Made by a program: the position numbers and the translations under genes. The notes beneath the pieces are model-generated. The model ran no database searches, was not told the origin of the DNA, and saw only the letters and a program-made list of their open reading frames with translations. This document shows, piece after piece, positions 53,603-63,739 of a DNA stretch of 64,000 nt; within the stretch, counting starts at the first letter, position 1; every line of letters begins with the position of its first letter. The DNA comes from Aromatoleum tolulyticum (GTDB lineage Bacteria > Pseudomonadota > Gammaproteobacteria > Burkholderiales > Rhodocyclaceae): contig NZ_FTMD01000006.1 in the NCBI RefSeq assembly GCF_900156155.1, positions 248,001 through 312,000 of the forward strand, read 5' to 3'.

Positions 53603-54925
53603 ATGAAGATCACCGTGGTCGGTACCGGTTACGTGGGCCTCGTCAGCGGCGCCTGCCTTGCCGACGTGGGCAACGATGTGCTGTGTCTGGACGTCGATCC
53701 GGCGAAGATCCGTATCCTCGAGGAGGGCGGGATCCCGATCCACGAGCCGGGACTGCAGGAGATCGTCCGGCGCAACGTCGCAGCCGGACGTCTTTCGTTT
53801 ACGACCGACGTGGAATACGCCGCAAAATTCGGTGCAATACAGTTCATCGCGGTCGGCACCCCGCCGGACGAGGATGGATCGGCAGACCTGCAGTACGTGC
53901 TGGCTGCGGCGCGGAACATCGGTCGCCACATGGACGGTTATCGCGTGGTGGTCGACAAGTCGACTGTTCCGGTCGGCACCGGCGACAAGGTTCGCGAGGC
54001 GATCGCGGCGGAGCTGAAGGCGAGAGGGGCCGACCTGCCCTTCAGCGTGGTGTCGAACCCGGAATTCCTGAAGGAAGGGGCTGCGGTCGAGGACTTCATG
54101 CGCCCGGACCGCATCATCGTCGGTGCCGAAGACGAGCGCGCGATCCTGCTGATGCGCGAGCTCTATGGGCCGTTCCAGCGCAACCACGAAAAGCTCCTGG
54201 TTATGGACGTGCGCAGCGCCGAGCTGACCAAGTATGCCGCGAACGCGATGCTCGCGACCCGCATCAGCTTCATGAACGAGCTGGCGAACCTCGCTGAGGC
54301 GCTCGGTGCGGACATCGAGCTGGTGCGCCAGGGCATCGGTTCGGATCCGCGCATCGGCTGGCACTTTCTCTACGCGGGCTGCGGCTATGGCGGCTCCTGC
54401 TTCCCGAAGGACGTCAAGGCGTTGGTCAGCTCCGGACGCGAGCATGGGCATGACCTGCTGATCCTGAACTCGGTCGAGCAGGCCAACGAGGGGCAAAAGC
54501 TGCGGCTGGTGGATAAGATCGTCGCGCGCTTCGGGCCGGATCTCTCGGGAATGCATTTCGGCCTGTGGGGGCTCGCATTCAAGCCCAACACGGACGACAT
54601 GCGCGATGCACCGAGCCGCGTGGTGATCGGGGAGCTCTTCCGTCGCGGAGCGACTGTGTCGGCCTACGATCCGGTGGCGATGGACGAGGCGCGCCGCATC
54701 TTTGGCGGCGAGGCGCGGCTGCGTTACGTCGATCGCCCGATGGCGGCGCTCGAAGGGGCTGACGCACTGGTGATCGTCACGGAGTGGAAGGAGTTCCGCA
54801 GCCCCGACTTCGAGCGCATCCGCGAACTGCTGCGTCATCCGGTGGTGTTCGACGGTCGCAACATGTATGAACCGGTGACGATGAGGCGTGCCGGTCTGGA
54901 GTATCACGGGATCGGTCGGCGCTGA
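53603..54925 (+). CDS. ugd: UDP-glucose 6-dehydrogenase
   Basis: A 440-residue enzyme. [16 protein letters not shown] is the NAD-binding start; the catalytic cysteine is in [12 protein letters not shown], and [15 protein letters not shown] marks the C-terminal nucleotide domain. It oxidises UDP-glucose to UDP-glucuronate, used in capsules and exopolysaccharides, which connects it functionally to the polysaccharide locus at the left edge. The ATG at 53603 follows GGGGTAGATTC; a 12-residue extension overlaps the terminator and is rejected. Confidence 0.95.
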   Translation: MKITVVGTGYVGLVSGACLADVGNDVLCLDVDPAKIRILEEGGIPIHEPGLQEIVRRNVAAGRLSFTTDVEYAAKFGAIQFIAVGTPPDEDGSADLQYVLAAARNIGRHMDGYRVVVDKSTVPVGTGDKVREAIAAELKARGADLPFSVVSNPEFLKEGAAVEDFMRPDRIIVGAEDERAILLMRELYGPFQRNHEKLLVMDVRSAELTKYAANAMLATRISFMNELANLAEALGADIELVRQGIGSDPRIGWHFLYAGCGYGGSCFPKDVKALVSSGREHGHDLLILNSVEQANEGQKLRLVDKIVARFGPDLSGMHFGLWGLAFKPNTDDMRDAPSRVVIGELFRRGATVSAYDPVAMDEARRIFGGEARLRYVDRPMAALEGADALVIVTEWKEFRSPDFERIRELLRHPVVFDGRNMYEPVTMRRAGLEYHGIGRR

Positions 54926-54952
54926 TTCGCGGGCGCCGGGTACCGTCGGCGC

Positions 54953-54964
54953 TATAAGCTTATA
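54953..54964. promoter_or_regulatory. 12-base perfect palindrome upstream of cysM
   Basis: TATAAGCTTATA stands out in a GC-rich spacer, 75 bases before the cysM ATG. It could be a regulator half-site pair or part of the cysM promoter. No assignment is possible from sequence alone. Confidence 0.3.
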
Positions 54965-55039
54965 CCGCGGCGCGGGTTATCGATTCGGGGGGCGGCGGCT
55001 TAAGATCGGGGCGGACCAATCATTCCGGAACAAGGCAAG

Positions 55040-55930
55040 ATGGATTTCAAGACGCTCGACGATTATGTGGGTCAGACTCCGCTGGTGCGCCTGCAGCGCA
55101 TCGGGGCGGGGCGCAACAACGTGATCCTCGCCAAGCTCGAAGGCAATAACCCTGCCGGGTCGGTGAAAGACCGCCCCGCCTTGTCGATGATCGTGCATGC
55201 GGAGCAGCGCGGCGACATCCGCCCGGGCGATACGCTGATCGAGGCGACGAGCGGCAACACCGGCATCGCGCTCGCAATGGCTGCGGCGATCCGCGGTTAT
55301 CGCATGATCCTGGTCATGCCGGAGAACCAGAGCGTGGAGCGGCGTCAGACGATGCGCGCTTTCGGCGCGGAGCTGGTACTGACACCGCGCGAAGGCGGCA
55401 TGGAGATGGCGCGCGACGTCGCCGAACGCATGCGCGACGAGGGCCGAGGCATCATCCTCGATCAGTTCGCCAACCCGGACAATCCGCTCGCGCATTACGA
55501 GGCGACCGGACCGGAGATCTGGGAGCAGACGGGCGGCCGCATCACCCATTTCGTAAGCAGCATGGGAACGACGGGCACGATCATGGGCTGCTCGCACTTC
55601 CTCAAGGAAAAGAATCCGGCGATCCGCATCATCGGTTGCCAGCCCGAGGAGGGTTCGCAGATTCCCGGCATCCGCAAGTGGCCGGAGGCCTATATGCCGC
55701 GCATCTACGAGAAGCCGCGCGTCGATGCGCTGGAGTACGTGAGCCAGGCCGATGCCGAGGACATGACACGGCGGCTTGCCCGCGAAGAGGGCATTTTCGC
55801 GGGCATCTCGTCGGGCGGGGCGATGCACGTGGCGGTGCGCCTTGCCGCGCAGCTGGAGAATGCCGTGATCGTTTCGATCGTCTGCGATCGTGGTGACCGT
55901 TATTTGTCGACGGGCGTCTTTCCCGGCTGA
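55040..55930 (+). CDS. cysM: Cysteine synthase B
   Basis: A 296-residue PLP enzyme. K43 in NPAGSVKDRPA is the PLP lysine and EATSGNTGIALAMAAAIRGY the substrate loop; GCQPEEGSQIPGIRKW marks the CysM subgroup. It joins sulfide or thiosulfate with O-acetylserine, so it completes the assimilation route served by cysDNC. AACAAGGCAAG precedes the start. Confidence 0.93.
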   Translation: MDFKTLDDYVGQTPLVRLQRIGAGRNNVILAKLEGNNPAGSVKDRPALSMIVHAEQRGDIRPGDTLIEATSGNTGIALAMAAAIRGYRMILVMPENQSVERRQTMRAFGAELVLTPREGGMEMARDVAERMRDEGRGIILDQFANPDNPLAHYEATGPEIWEQTGGRITHFVSSMGTTGTIMGCSHFLKEKNPAIRIIGCQPEEGSQIPGIRKWPEAYMPRIYEKPRVDALEYVSQADAEDMTRRLAREEGIFAGISSGGAMHVAVRLAAQLENAVIVSIVCDRGDRYLSTGVFPG

Positions 55931-55951
55931 CGATCTTTCTGGAGACGCGCA

Positions 55952-56746
55952 GTGCCGGTCCTCGTATTCGATATCGAAACCATTCCGGACGTCGCCGGCA
56001 TCCGCGTGCTCAATGGCCTGCCGGCGGACCTGAGCGACTACGAGGTCGCCGAATTCGCGTTCCAGCAGCGCCGTGCCGCGGGCGGGAGCGATTTCCTGCA
56101 GCATCACCTGCAGCGTGTCGTGACGATTTCCTGTGCGCTGCGCGACGCGAACCAGTTCCGCGTGTTTTCCCTGTCTGAGCCGGATAGCGGCGAGGGCGAG
56201 ATCATCCAGCGCTTCTTCGACGGCATCGAGCGCTATACGCCGCAGATCGTATCGTGGAATGGCGGCGGCTTCGATCTGCCGGTGCTGCACTACCGCGGCC
56301 TGCGGCACGGCGTGTCGGCGCCGCGTTACTGGGACCAGGGCGAGGGCGATTATCACGACTCGCGCGACTTCAAGTGGAACAACTATATCGGCCGTTATCA
56401 CAGCCGCCATCTCGACCTGATGGATCTGCTGGCGATGTACCAGCCGCGCGCGAATGCGCCGCTGGATGAGCTTGCCAAGCTGATGGGCTTTCCGGGCAAG
56501 CTCGGAATGGACGGCTCGGCGGTGTGGCCCGCCTGGCAGGAGGGGCGGATCGCGGAGATTCGCGACTACTGCGAGACCGATGTCGTGAATACCTACCTCG
56601 TGTATCTTGGCTTCCAGCGCATGCGCGGCCAGCTCGATACGGCGGCCTATGAGGCCGAGCTGGACGTGGTGCGCCAGTCGCTTGCGCGCATCGACGCGCC
56701 GCATTGGAAGGAGTTCCTCGCCGCCTGGACGGGGCCTAAACCGTAG
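55952..56746 (+). CDS. Predicted 3'-5' exonuclease, PolB-like
   Basis: A 264-residue protein of the DEDD exonuclease superfamily (DNA polymerase B exonuclease-like family). Exo I is in LVFDIETIPD, Exo II in VSWNGGGFDLPVLHYR and Exo III in YCETDVVNTYLVYL. It starts at GTG 55952 with CTGGAGACG before it. The biological role is unknown; it probably degrades single-stranded DNA or RNA ends. It is 21 bases after cysM and precedes a small membrane protein gene. Confidence 0.87.
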   Translation: MPVLVFDIETIPDVAGIRVLNGLPADLSDYEVAEFAFQQRRAAGGSDFLQHHLQRVVTISCALRDANQFRVFSLSEPDSGEGEIIQRFFDGIERYTPQIVSWNGGGFDLPVLHYRGLRHGVSAPRYWDQGEGDYHDSRDFKWNNYIGRYHSRHLDLMDLLAMYQPRANAPLDELAKLMGFPGKLGMDGSAVWPAWQEGRIAEIRDYCETDVVNTYLVYLGFQRMRGQLDTAAYEAELDVVRQSLARIDAPHWKEFLAAWTGPKP

Positions 56747-56759
56747 GGAGGCATTTCCG

Positions 56760-57002
56760 GTGTCCCTGATCGCTACCATCGTCATCGGCTTTGTCGTCGG
56801 CTTGCTCGCCCGCCTGCTGCATCCGGGAAAGGATGGACTGGGCATCATCATGACGACGCTGCTCGGCATCGCCGGCGCGATGCTGGCGGGCTATGGCGGA
56901 CAATTTTTCGGCCTATATCGCCCGGGCCAGCCCGCCGGCTTCGTCGGCTCGGTCGTTGGCGCGATCGTGATCCTGTTCATCGTCACGCGCCTCAGAAAAT
57001 AG
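56760..57002 (+). CDS. GlsB/YeaQ/YmgE-family membrane protein
   Basis: An 80-residue protein with three hydrophobic helices (about 3-21, 27-47 and 58-76) and glycine-rich loops (VVGLLARLLHPG, GSVVGAIVILFI) typical of the transglycosylase-associated/GlsB family linked to stress. It starts at a GTG with AGGGAGG upstream, 13 bases after the exonuclease stop. Confidence 0.87.
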   Translation: MSLIATIVIGFVVGLLARLLHPGKDGLGIIMTTLLGIAGAMLAGYGGQFFGLYRPGQPAGFVGSVVGAIVILFIVTRLRK

Positions 57003-57017
57003 CCTTCCGCAGCAAAT

Positions 57018-57041
57018 GAAAAGGCCAGCGCAAGGCTGGCC
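57018..57041 (-). terminator. Rho-independent terminator of nirS
   Basis: GGCCAGC and GCTGGCC pair around a five-base loop; on the minus strand the stem is followed by TTTTCATTT. It is 42 bases after the nirS stop and between convergent genes. Confidence 0.82.
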
Positions 57042-57083
57042 GTAGGCGTTGCGGCACGGGGGCGGACGGGCCGCCCCGCGCGA

Positions 57084-58889
<1,806 letters not shown>

Positions 58890-58903
58890 TTAACCTCGAT
58901 CAA
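58890..58903 (-). promoter_or_regulatory. FNR/DNR-type binding site upstream of nirS
   Basis: On the minus strand TTGAT-CGAG-GTTAA: the left half-site is perfect for the FNR/DNR consensus TTGAT-N4-ATCAA and the right one differs. It is centred 85 bases upstream of the nirS ATG. The expected -10 region is poor. Oxygen- and NO-dependent activation is inferred. Confidence 0.6.
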
Positions 58904-58952
58904 ATTGGGGTCTTAATCAATACGTTTATGACGGAATCGCTGCGGACACCGG

Positions 58953-59777
58953 TCAGGCGGTGAGCGCGAGCTCCTCGTGCCGCGGCACCTGCACCAGAAG
59001 GCCGTGCAGCGAGACCACCGATCCGATCATGATCAGCGCCGGCGACTTGAGCCGGGCGCGGTTGACCGATGCTGCGAGCCGGTCGAGCCGGTCCGTGAGG
59101 ACGACCTGCCGTTCCGTGGTGCCGGCATGTACGACGGCGGCGGGCGTGTCGCCGGGCAGGCTGTGGGCGATGAGTTCGCGGCAGATGATGTCGAGCGCGC
59201 CGAGACCCATGTAGATCACGACCGTCTGGTTTGGCCGCGCCAGGGCAGGCCAGTCGAGGTTCACCGTGCCGTCCTTGAGATGGCCGGTGGTGAAGATCAC
59301 CGACCGGGCGTGATCGCGATGCGTGAGCGGCATGCCGGTACAGGCGGAGATGCCGCAGGCCGCCGTGATGCCGGGCACGACTTCGCACGAGACGCCGTGA
59401 TCGAGCAGTTCTTCCATCTCCTCGCCGCCGCGCCCGAACATGAAGGGGTCGCCGCCCTTGAGCCGCACCACGTCGAGGCCGGCACGCGCGAGCTCGACCA
59501 GCAGTCCGTTGATCTGATCCTGAGGCAGCGAATGATTGCCGGCCTCCTTGCCGACATAGATCATGCGGGCATTGCGGCCGACCAGTGCGAGGACGCCGTC
59601 GCCGACGAGGTGGTCGTACACGACCACCTTGGCGCTGCCGATCAGGCGTGCCGCCTTGAGTGTGAGCAAGTCCGGGTCGCCCGGGCCGGCTCCCACCAGA
59701 TACACTTTGCCGGTCGGGCGCGATGCGTCGCCCGCGCTGCACTGCCTGAGGTCGGCGACGCGATTGTGCATGCTCAT
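58953..59777 (-). CDS. nirE: Uroporphyrinogen-III C-methyltransferase for heme d1
   Basis: A 274-residue SAM-dependent methyltransferase of the SUMT/CobA fold. VYLVGAGPGDPDLLTLKAARL and VVRLKGGDPFMFGRGGEE are family signatures. It methylates uroporphyrinogen III at C2 and C7 to give precorrin-2, the entry to siroheme and heme d1. There is no CysG dehydrogenase/ferrochelatase domain. Position between nirS and the nirCF genes supports NirE rather than a housekeeping CobA. CTGGAGAG precedes the ATG. Confidence 0.93.
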   Translation of the reverse strand: MSMHNRVADLRQCSAGDASRPTGKVYLVGAGPGDPDLLTLKAARLIGSAKVVVYDHLVGDGVLALVGRNARMIYVGKEAGNHSLPQDQINGLLVELARAGLDVVRLKGGDPFMFGRGGEEMEELLDHGVSCEVVPGITAACGISACTGMPLTHRDHARSVIFTTGHLKDGTVNLDWPALARPNQTVVIYMGLGALDIICRELIAHSLPGDTPAAVVHAGTTERQVVLTDRLDRLAASVNRARLKSPALIMIGSVVSLHGLLVQVPRHEELALTA

Positions 59778-59854
59778 GGATGGCTCTCCAGGACGCCGCG
59801 CGGACGTACCAGCGCGGCTGGTTCTTGTGTGGCAATCAGCTGATTCGCGCCGAC

Positions 59855-59896
59855 ACTGTATCCCTACTCATCGCCGGGGAAATTAACCGATATCAA
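59855..59896 (-). promoter_or_regulatory. FNR/DNR-type promoter of nirE
   Basis: On the minus strand TTGAT-ATCG-GTTAA (59883-59896) has the same form as the site before nirS. TACAGT (59855-59860) lies with its centre 32 bases downstream, the distance expected for an activator at -41.5. The site is 106-119 bases upstream of nirE. Confidence 0.62.
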
Positions 59897-59917
59897 GGAG
59901 CGCAGAATGCTATGCGC

Positions 59918-59931
59918 TTGATACTTGTCGC
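59918..59931 (+). promoter_or_regulatory. Weak FNR/DNR-like site upstream of nirC
   Basis: TTGAT-ACTT-GTCGC on the plus strand has one perfect half-site; the other keeps three of five bases of GTCAA. It is centred about 85 bases before the nirC start. A -10 element at the right spacing is not obvious. Confidence 0.3.
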
Positions 59932-60008
59932 GCCGTCGCGGATTCGGGCATCGTGCATGCGTCGCGGTGCGTGACGGGGCGGGCGATTCAATACTGGGGG
60001 GTGGCGGC

Positions 60009-60371
60009 GTGGCGCATGGGACGTATCGGACGGTTTTCCTGGCACTTGTCGCAATGGCGGCGGGATTGCCGGCTGCCGCGCAGGAGGCGTCCCCGCAGTT
60101 GCAGCCCCAGCGCATCCGCGAACTGGTGCATCTGGTGCGCCAGGATTGCGGTTCCTGCCACGGTCTGACCCTGCAGGGCGGATTGGGGCCCGCGCTGACG
60201 GCCCCGGCCCTGCGCGACAAGCCACGCGAGAGTCTCGTCGCGACGATCCTGGGCGGTCGCCCCGGCACGCCGATGCCGCCGTTCCGCGGCATCGTCGCGG
60301 AAGATGAGGCCGCATGGATCGTGGATCGGCTTGCCGAAGGATTTCCGCCAGATCCCGGCGCCTCGCGCTGA
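60009..60371 (+). CDS. nirC: NirC-like periplasmic c-type cytochrome
   Basis: A 120-residue monoheme cytochrome. A signal peptide (about 1-24) ends in LPAAAQ; heme c is bound through C47-G-S-C50-H51 and M89 in GTPMPPFRG is the likely sixth ligand. NirC proteins donate electrons to NirS or take part in heme d1 maturation. The frame runs open from 59925, but the GTG at 60009, after a GGGGGG tract, gives the signal peptide. It precedes nirF by 46 bases. Confidence 0.85.
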   Translation: MAHGTYRTVFLALVAMAAGLPAAAQEASPQLQPQRIRELVHLVRQDCGSCHGLTLQGGLGPALTAPALRDKPRESLVATILGGRPGTPMPPFRGIVAEDEAAWIVDRLAEGFPPDPGASR

Positions 60372-60417
60372 GCGGGGTTTTCGTAGTCCGTGCGGCTCGA
60401 TATGAGATGAGGATCAA

Positions 60418-61605
60418 ATGCTGCACCTGATCGTGAAATACATGTGGTGGATCGTCCCGGTCCTGCTCCTTTCTGCGTGTGCGACGCCGCAGCCGACGCT
60501 GCGCGGCACCGGTGACCTCGGAGTGGTGATCGAGCGCGCGACGGGGCAGGTGCAGGTGATCGAGACCTCCGGCCGCAAGTCGCTTGCGCAGGTGTCGGGT
60601 CTCGGCGACCTGTCGCACGCGTCGGTGGTCTTCTCGCGTGACGGCCGTTACGCGTATGTTTTCGGACGTGATGGCGGGCTCACCAAGGTGGACCTGCTGA
60701 CCGCCACGATTGCCGGACGCGTCGTGCAGGCGGGCAATTCGATCGGCGGGGCGGTGTCGCAGGACGGCCGCCTGGTGGTGGCGCAGAACTACGAGCCGGG
60801 CGGCATCAAGGCCTTCGACGCCGCTACGCTGGAGCTCGTCGCCGACGTACCGGCCGATTACGGCACCGAGGGCAAGCGCTCGAAGGTCGTCGGGCTCGCG
60901 GATCTGCCGGGGAACCGGTTCATCTATTCGCTGTTCGATGCGAACGAGATCCGCGTCACCGACCTGTCGGATCCGAAGAACCCGAAAACCGAACGCTATC
61001 CCGCCGGCAAGCAGCCCTACGATGCGCTCGTGACGCCCGACGGCCGCTACTACATCGCCGGACTCTTCGGTGAGGACGGCCTGTCGATGCTCGACCTGTG
61101 GCAGCCGGCGCAGGGCGTGCGTGCCATCCTGCCCGGCTATGGCCGCGGCGAGCAGGCCTTGCCCGTCTACAAGATGCCCCACCTGCGGGGCTGGGCGGTG
61201 GCTGCCGGACGCGCCTACCTGCCGGCGATCGGTCGCCACGAGGTGCTCGTCGTTGAACTCGGGAGCTGGAAGGAGGTCGCGCGCATCCCGGTCAAGAGCC
61301 AGCCCGTGTTCGTGATGGCGCGGCCGGACGGGCGCGAGGTGTGGGTGAATTTCGCCTTCCCGGACAACGGCTGGATGCAGGTCATCGACACCTTCACGAA
61401 TCGTCTCGTCGACACCTTCCAGCCCGGCCGGGCGATCCTGCATCTGGAATTCACGCCCAAGGGCGAGGCGGTGTGGATCTCGGCGCGGGACGACAACAAG
61501 GTCGCGATATACGACACCGCCACTCGCCGCAAGCTGGCGGAGTTGCCCGCCGCGAGCCCGAGCGGCATCTTCTTCACCAGCCGCGCGTTCCGCACGGGGT
61601 TCTGA
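60418..61605 (+). CDS. nirF: Heme d1 biosynthesis lipoprotein NirF
   Basis: A 395-residue protein with a lipobox (LLLSAC, Cys21), so it is anchored in a membrane facing the periplasm. The rest is an eight-bladed propeller like the d1 domain of NirS (for example SRDGRYAYVFGRDGGLTKVD and LPVYKMPHLRGWAVAAGRAYL). NirF acts in a late dehydrogenation step of heme d1 formation in the periplasm. AGATGAGGATCAA precedes the ATG. Confidence 0.94.
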   Translation: MLHLIVKYMWWIVPVLLLSACATPQPTLRGTGDLGVVIERATGQVQVIETSGRKSLAQVSGLGDLSHASVVFSRDGRYAYVFGRDGGLTKVDLLTATIAGRVVQAGNSIGGAVSQDGRLVVAQNYEPGGIKAFDAATLELVADVPADYGTEGKRSKVVGLADLPGNRFIYSLFDANEIRVTDLSDPKNPKTERYPAGKQPYDALVTPDGRYYIAGLFGEDGLSMLDLWQPAQGVRAILPGYGRGEQALPVYKMPHLRGWAVAAGRAYLPAIGRHEVLVVELGSWKEVARIPVKSQPVFVMARPDGREVWVNFAFPDNGWMQVIDTFTNRLVDTFQPGRAILHLEFTPKGEAVWISARDDNKVAIYDTATRRKLAELPAASPSGIFFTSRAFRTGF

Positions 61606-61606
61606 G

Positions 61607-62668
61607 ATGAGCTGTCACGGCGCGCGCATCGTGGATCTTGCCGCCGCGGGAGTTCCCGGCGCCGCGGCCGGCTCGGGCACTTTCCGTCTCCTCAACGAAT
61701 ACCAGCGCGCATTTCCGCTCGTCTCGCGGCCGTTCGCCGCGATCGCGGCGGAATGCGGTCTCGGCGAGGACGAGGCGCTCGATGCGCTGCGGGCCTGGCA
61801 GGCTTCGGGCGTCGTCAGCCGCGTCGGCGCCGTGTTCGCGCCGCGGCGCATCGGCGCGAGCGCCCTTGCGGCCCTTGCCGCGCCCGCGGAGCGCCTTGAG
61901 GAGATTGCCGCACGCGTGAGCGGCGTCGCCGAGGTCAATCACAACTATCAGCGCGAACACGCCTACAACCTCTGGTTCGTGGTCACCGCGGCGTCACCGG
62001 GACGGCTGCGCGAGATCGTCGCCGGCATCGAGCACGACACCGGCTGCCCGGTGATCGTGCTGCCGCTGGAAGAGGAGTTCCACATCGATCTCGGCTTCGA
62101 TCTGGCCGGCGGCGGCGCCGCGCGTGCGGCACGCCAGGAGTCGGTCGCGCCGGCACAGCCCCCCGCCGAGGAGGCCTGTGCGCTGCCCGGGCTGGAGCGC
62201 GCCCTGATGCGTGCGCTGCAGGAAGGGCTGCCGCTCGAATCGCGTCCTTTCGACGCGTTGGGGCGCAAGGCCGGGATCAGCGAGGGGATGGTCTTCGAGC
62301 TCATCGAACGCTGGCTCGCCGACGGTATCGTCAAGCGCTTCGGCATCGTCGTGCGGCATCACGAACTGGGTTTTCGCGCCAACGCGATGTGCGTATGGGA
62401 TGTTCCGGACGAGGAGGTCAGCCGGCTCGGTCGCCTGCTCGCAGCCGAGCCCGCGGTCACCCTGTGCTATCGCCGTCGCCGCGCGCTGCCAGGGTGGCGC
62501 TACAACCTCTTCTGCATGATTCACGGACGCTCGCGCGAAGCAGTGAGCGCGACCCGTGATGACATCGCCGGTCGCCTCGGCCTGGACCGCTGGGCGCACG
62601 AGGTGCTCTTCAGCTGCCGTCGCTTCAAGCAGCAGGGCGCCTGTTACCTGACGGATGCGGACGCATGA
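61607..62668 (+). CDS. nirDL: Fused siroheme decarboxylase subunits NirD-NirL
   Basis: A 353-residue protein of two AsnC/Lrp-like halves. The first (about 20-170) has the NirD-type segment NHNYQREHAYNLWFVV; the second (about 195-345) has the NirL-type CYRRRRALPGWRYNLFCMIHG. A 25-residue Ala/Pro linker joins them. With NirG and NirH it decarboxylates siroheme to didecarboxysiroheme on the way to heme d1. NirDL fusions are known in some denitrifiers. Its ATG is one base after the nirF stop, and its stop overlaps nirG (ATGA). Confidence 0.93.
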   Translation: MSCHGARIVDLAAAGVPGAAAGSGTFRLLNEYQRAFPLVSRPFAAIAAECGLGEDEALDALRAWQASGVVSRVGAVFAPRRIGASALAALAAPAERLEEIAARVSGVAEVNHNYQREHAYNLWFVVTAASPGRLREIVAGIEHDTGCPVIVLPLEEEFHIDLGFDLAGGGAARAARQESVAPAQPPAEEACALPGLERALMRALQEGLPLESRPFDALGRKAGISEGMVFELIERWLADGIVKRFGIVVRHHELGFRANAMCVWDVPDEEVSRLGRLLAAEPAVTLCYRRRRALPGWRYNLFCMIHGRSREAVSATRDDIAGRLGLDRWAHEVLFSCRRFKQQGACYLTDADA

Positions 62669-63147
62669 GCGGTCTTCGCACACCAACCGACGGTCCCGTT
62701 GCGCTCGATGACATCGATCGTGCGCTGATCAACGCGTTGCAGGGCGACTTTCCGCTTTCCCGCCGGCCCTTTGCCGAGGTCGGTGTGCGGCAGGGGCTCG
62801 CGGAGGACGAGGTTCTCGTGCGCCTGCAGCGCCTGCTCGACGCTCGCGTGCTGACCCGCTTCGGGCCGATGTTCCAGATCGAACGCATCGGCGGCGCTTT
62901 CTGCCTGGCTGCGATGAGCGTTCCCGGCGATGCCTTCGAAGACGTTACCGCGCAGGTTAACGCCTTCGCCGAAGTCGCCCACAATTACCGGCGCGAGCAC
63001 GCCCTCAACATGTGGTTCGTGCTCGCGACCGAGCGTCCCGACGGCATCGCCGAGTGCGCCCGACGCATCGAATCTGCAACGGGGCTGCCCGTGTTCCTCT
63101 TTCCCAAGGAACGCGAGTACTTCGTCGAAATGAAGCTGGAGGCATGA
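62665..63147 (+). CDS. nirG: Siroheme decarboxylase subunit NirG
   Basis: A 160-residue Lrp-like protein with an N-terminal winged-helix region (about 10-75) and the D/G-type segment AHNYRREHALNMWFVLA near residue 108. It is the NirD-like partner of NirH in the siroheme decarboxylase. It overlaps both neighbours by ATGA (62665-62668 and 63144-63147), consistent with complex assembly. Confidence 0.9.
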   Translation: MSGLRTPTDGPVALDDIDRALINALQGDFPLSRRPFAEVGVRQGLAEDEVLVRLQRLLDARVLTRFGPMFQIERIGGAFCLAAMSVPGDAFEDVTAQVNAFAEVAHNYRREHALNMWFVLATERPDGIAECARRIESATGLPVFLFPKEREYFVEMKLEA

Positions 63148-63650
63148 CGGACGTGGCTCCCGACGACCTCGAACGCCGCATCATCGTCGCGACCCAAGGG
63201 GGGCTGCCGCTGGTTTCAGACCCGTGGGGCGCGGTCGCCGACGAACTGGGCATCCCTCCCCAGGAGCTGCTCGCACGCATCCGATCCATGCTCGAACGGG
63301 GTGTGATCCGTCGCATCGGGGCGGTACCGAACCACTACGCGATCGGCTATACGGCCAATGGCATGAGCGTGTGGGACATCGATGACGAGGCGATCGACGC
63401 GGTAGGCGAATGGCTTGGCGCGCTCGCCGCCGTCACGCACTGCTATCGCCGCCCTCGCCGCCTGCCGGACTGGCCGTACAACCTGTTCGCGATGGTGCAT
63501 GGTCGCAGCCATGATGCCGTGCGCGATCAGCTCGAGGACATCGCCGCACGGCTCGAGGTGCGCTTCCCGTGCGCCTGTCGCGCCCGCGACGTGCTGTTCT
63601 CTTCCGCGATCCTGAAGAAGACCGGTCTGCGCATCGCCGGGCAGGAGTAA
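63144..63650 (+). CDS. nirH: Siroheme decarboxylase subunit NirH
   Basis: A 168-residue Lrp-like protein of the L/H type: THCYRRPRRLPDWPYNLFAMVHG and a C-terminal LFSSAILKKTGLRI. The ATG at 63144 gives MTDVAPDDLE; the longer frame from 63012 lies inside nirG. It works with NirG in decarboxylation of siroheme. The spacer to nirJ is 89 bases. Confidence 0.9.
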   Translation: MTDVAPDDLERRIIVATQGGLPLVSDPWGAVADELGIPPQELLARIRSMLERGVIRRIGAVPNHYAIGYTANGMSVWDIDDEAIDAVGEWLGALAAVTHCYRRPRRLPDWPYNLFAMVHGRSHDAVRDQLEDIAARLEVRFPCACRARDVLFSSAILKKTGLRIAGQE

Positions 63651-63739
63651 CCCCGGTGGGCCGATTCAGCCCGCTTGATGGCCGTCATTTTTTCGTCAGC
63701 ACGTCCGCGCTCTAATGGCCGGAGCCTTGGAGGCAATCC

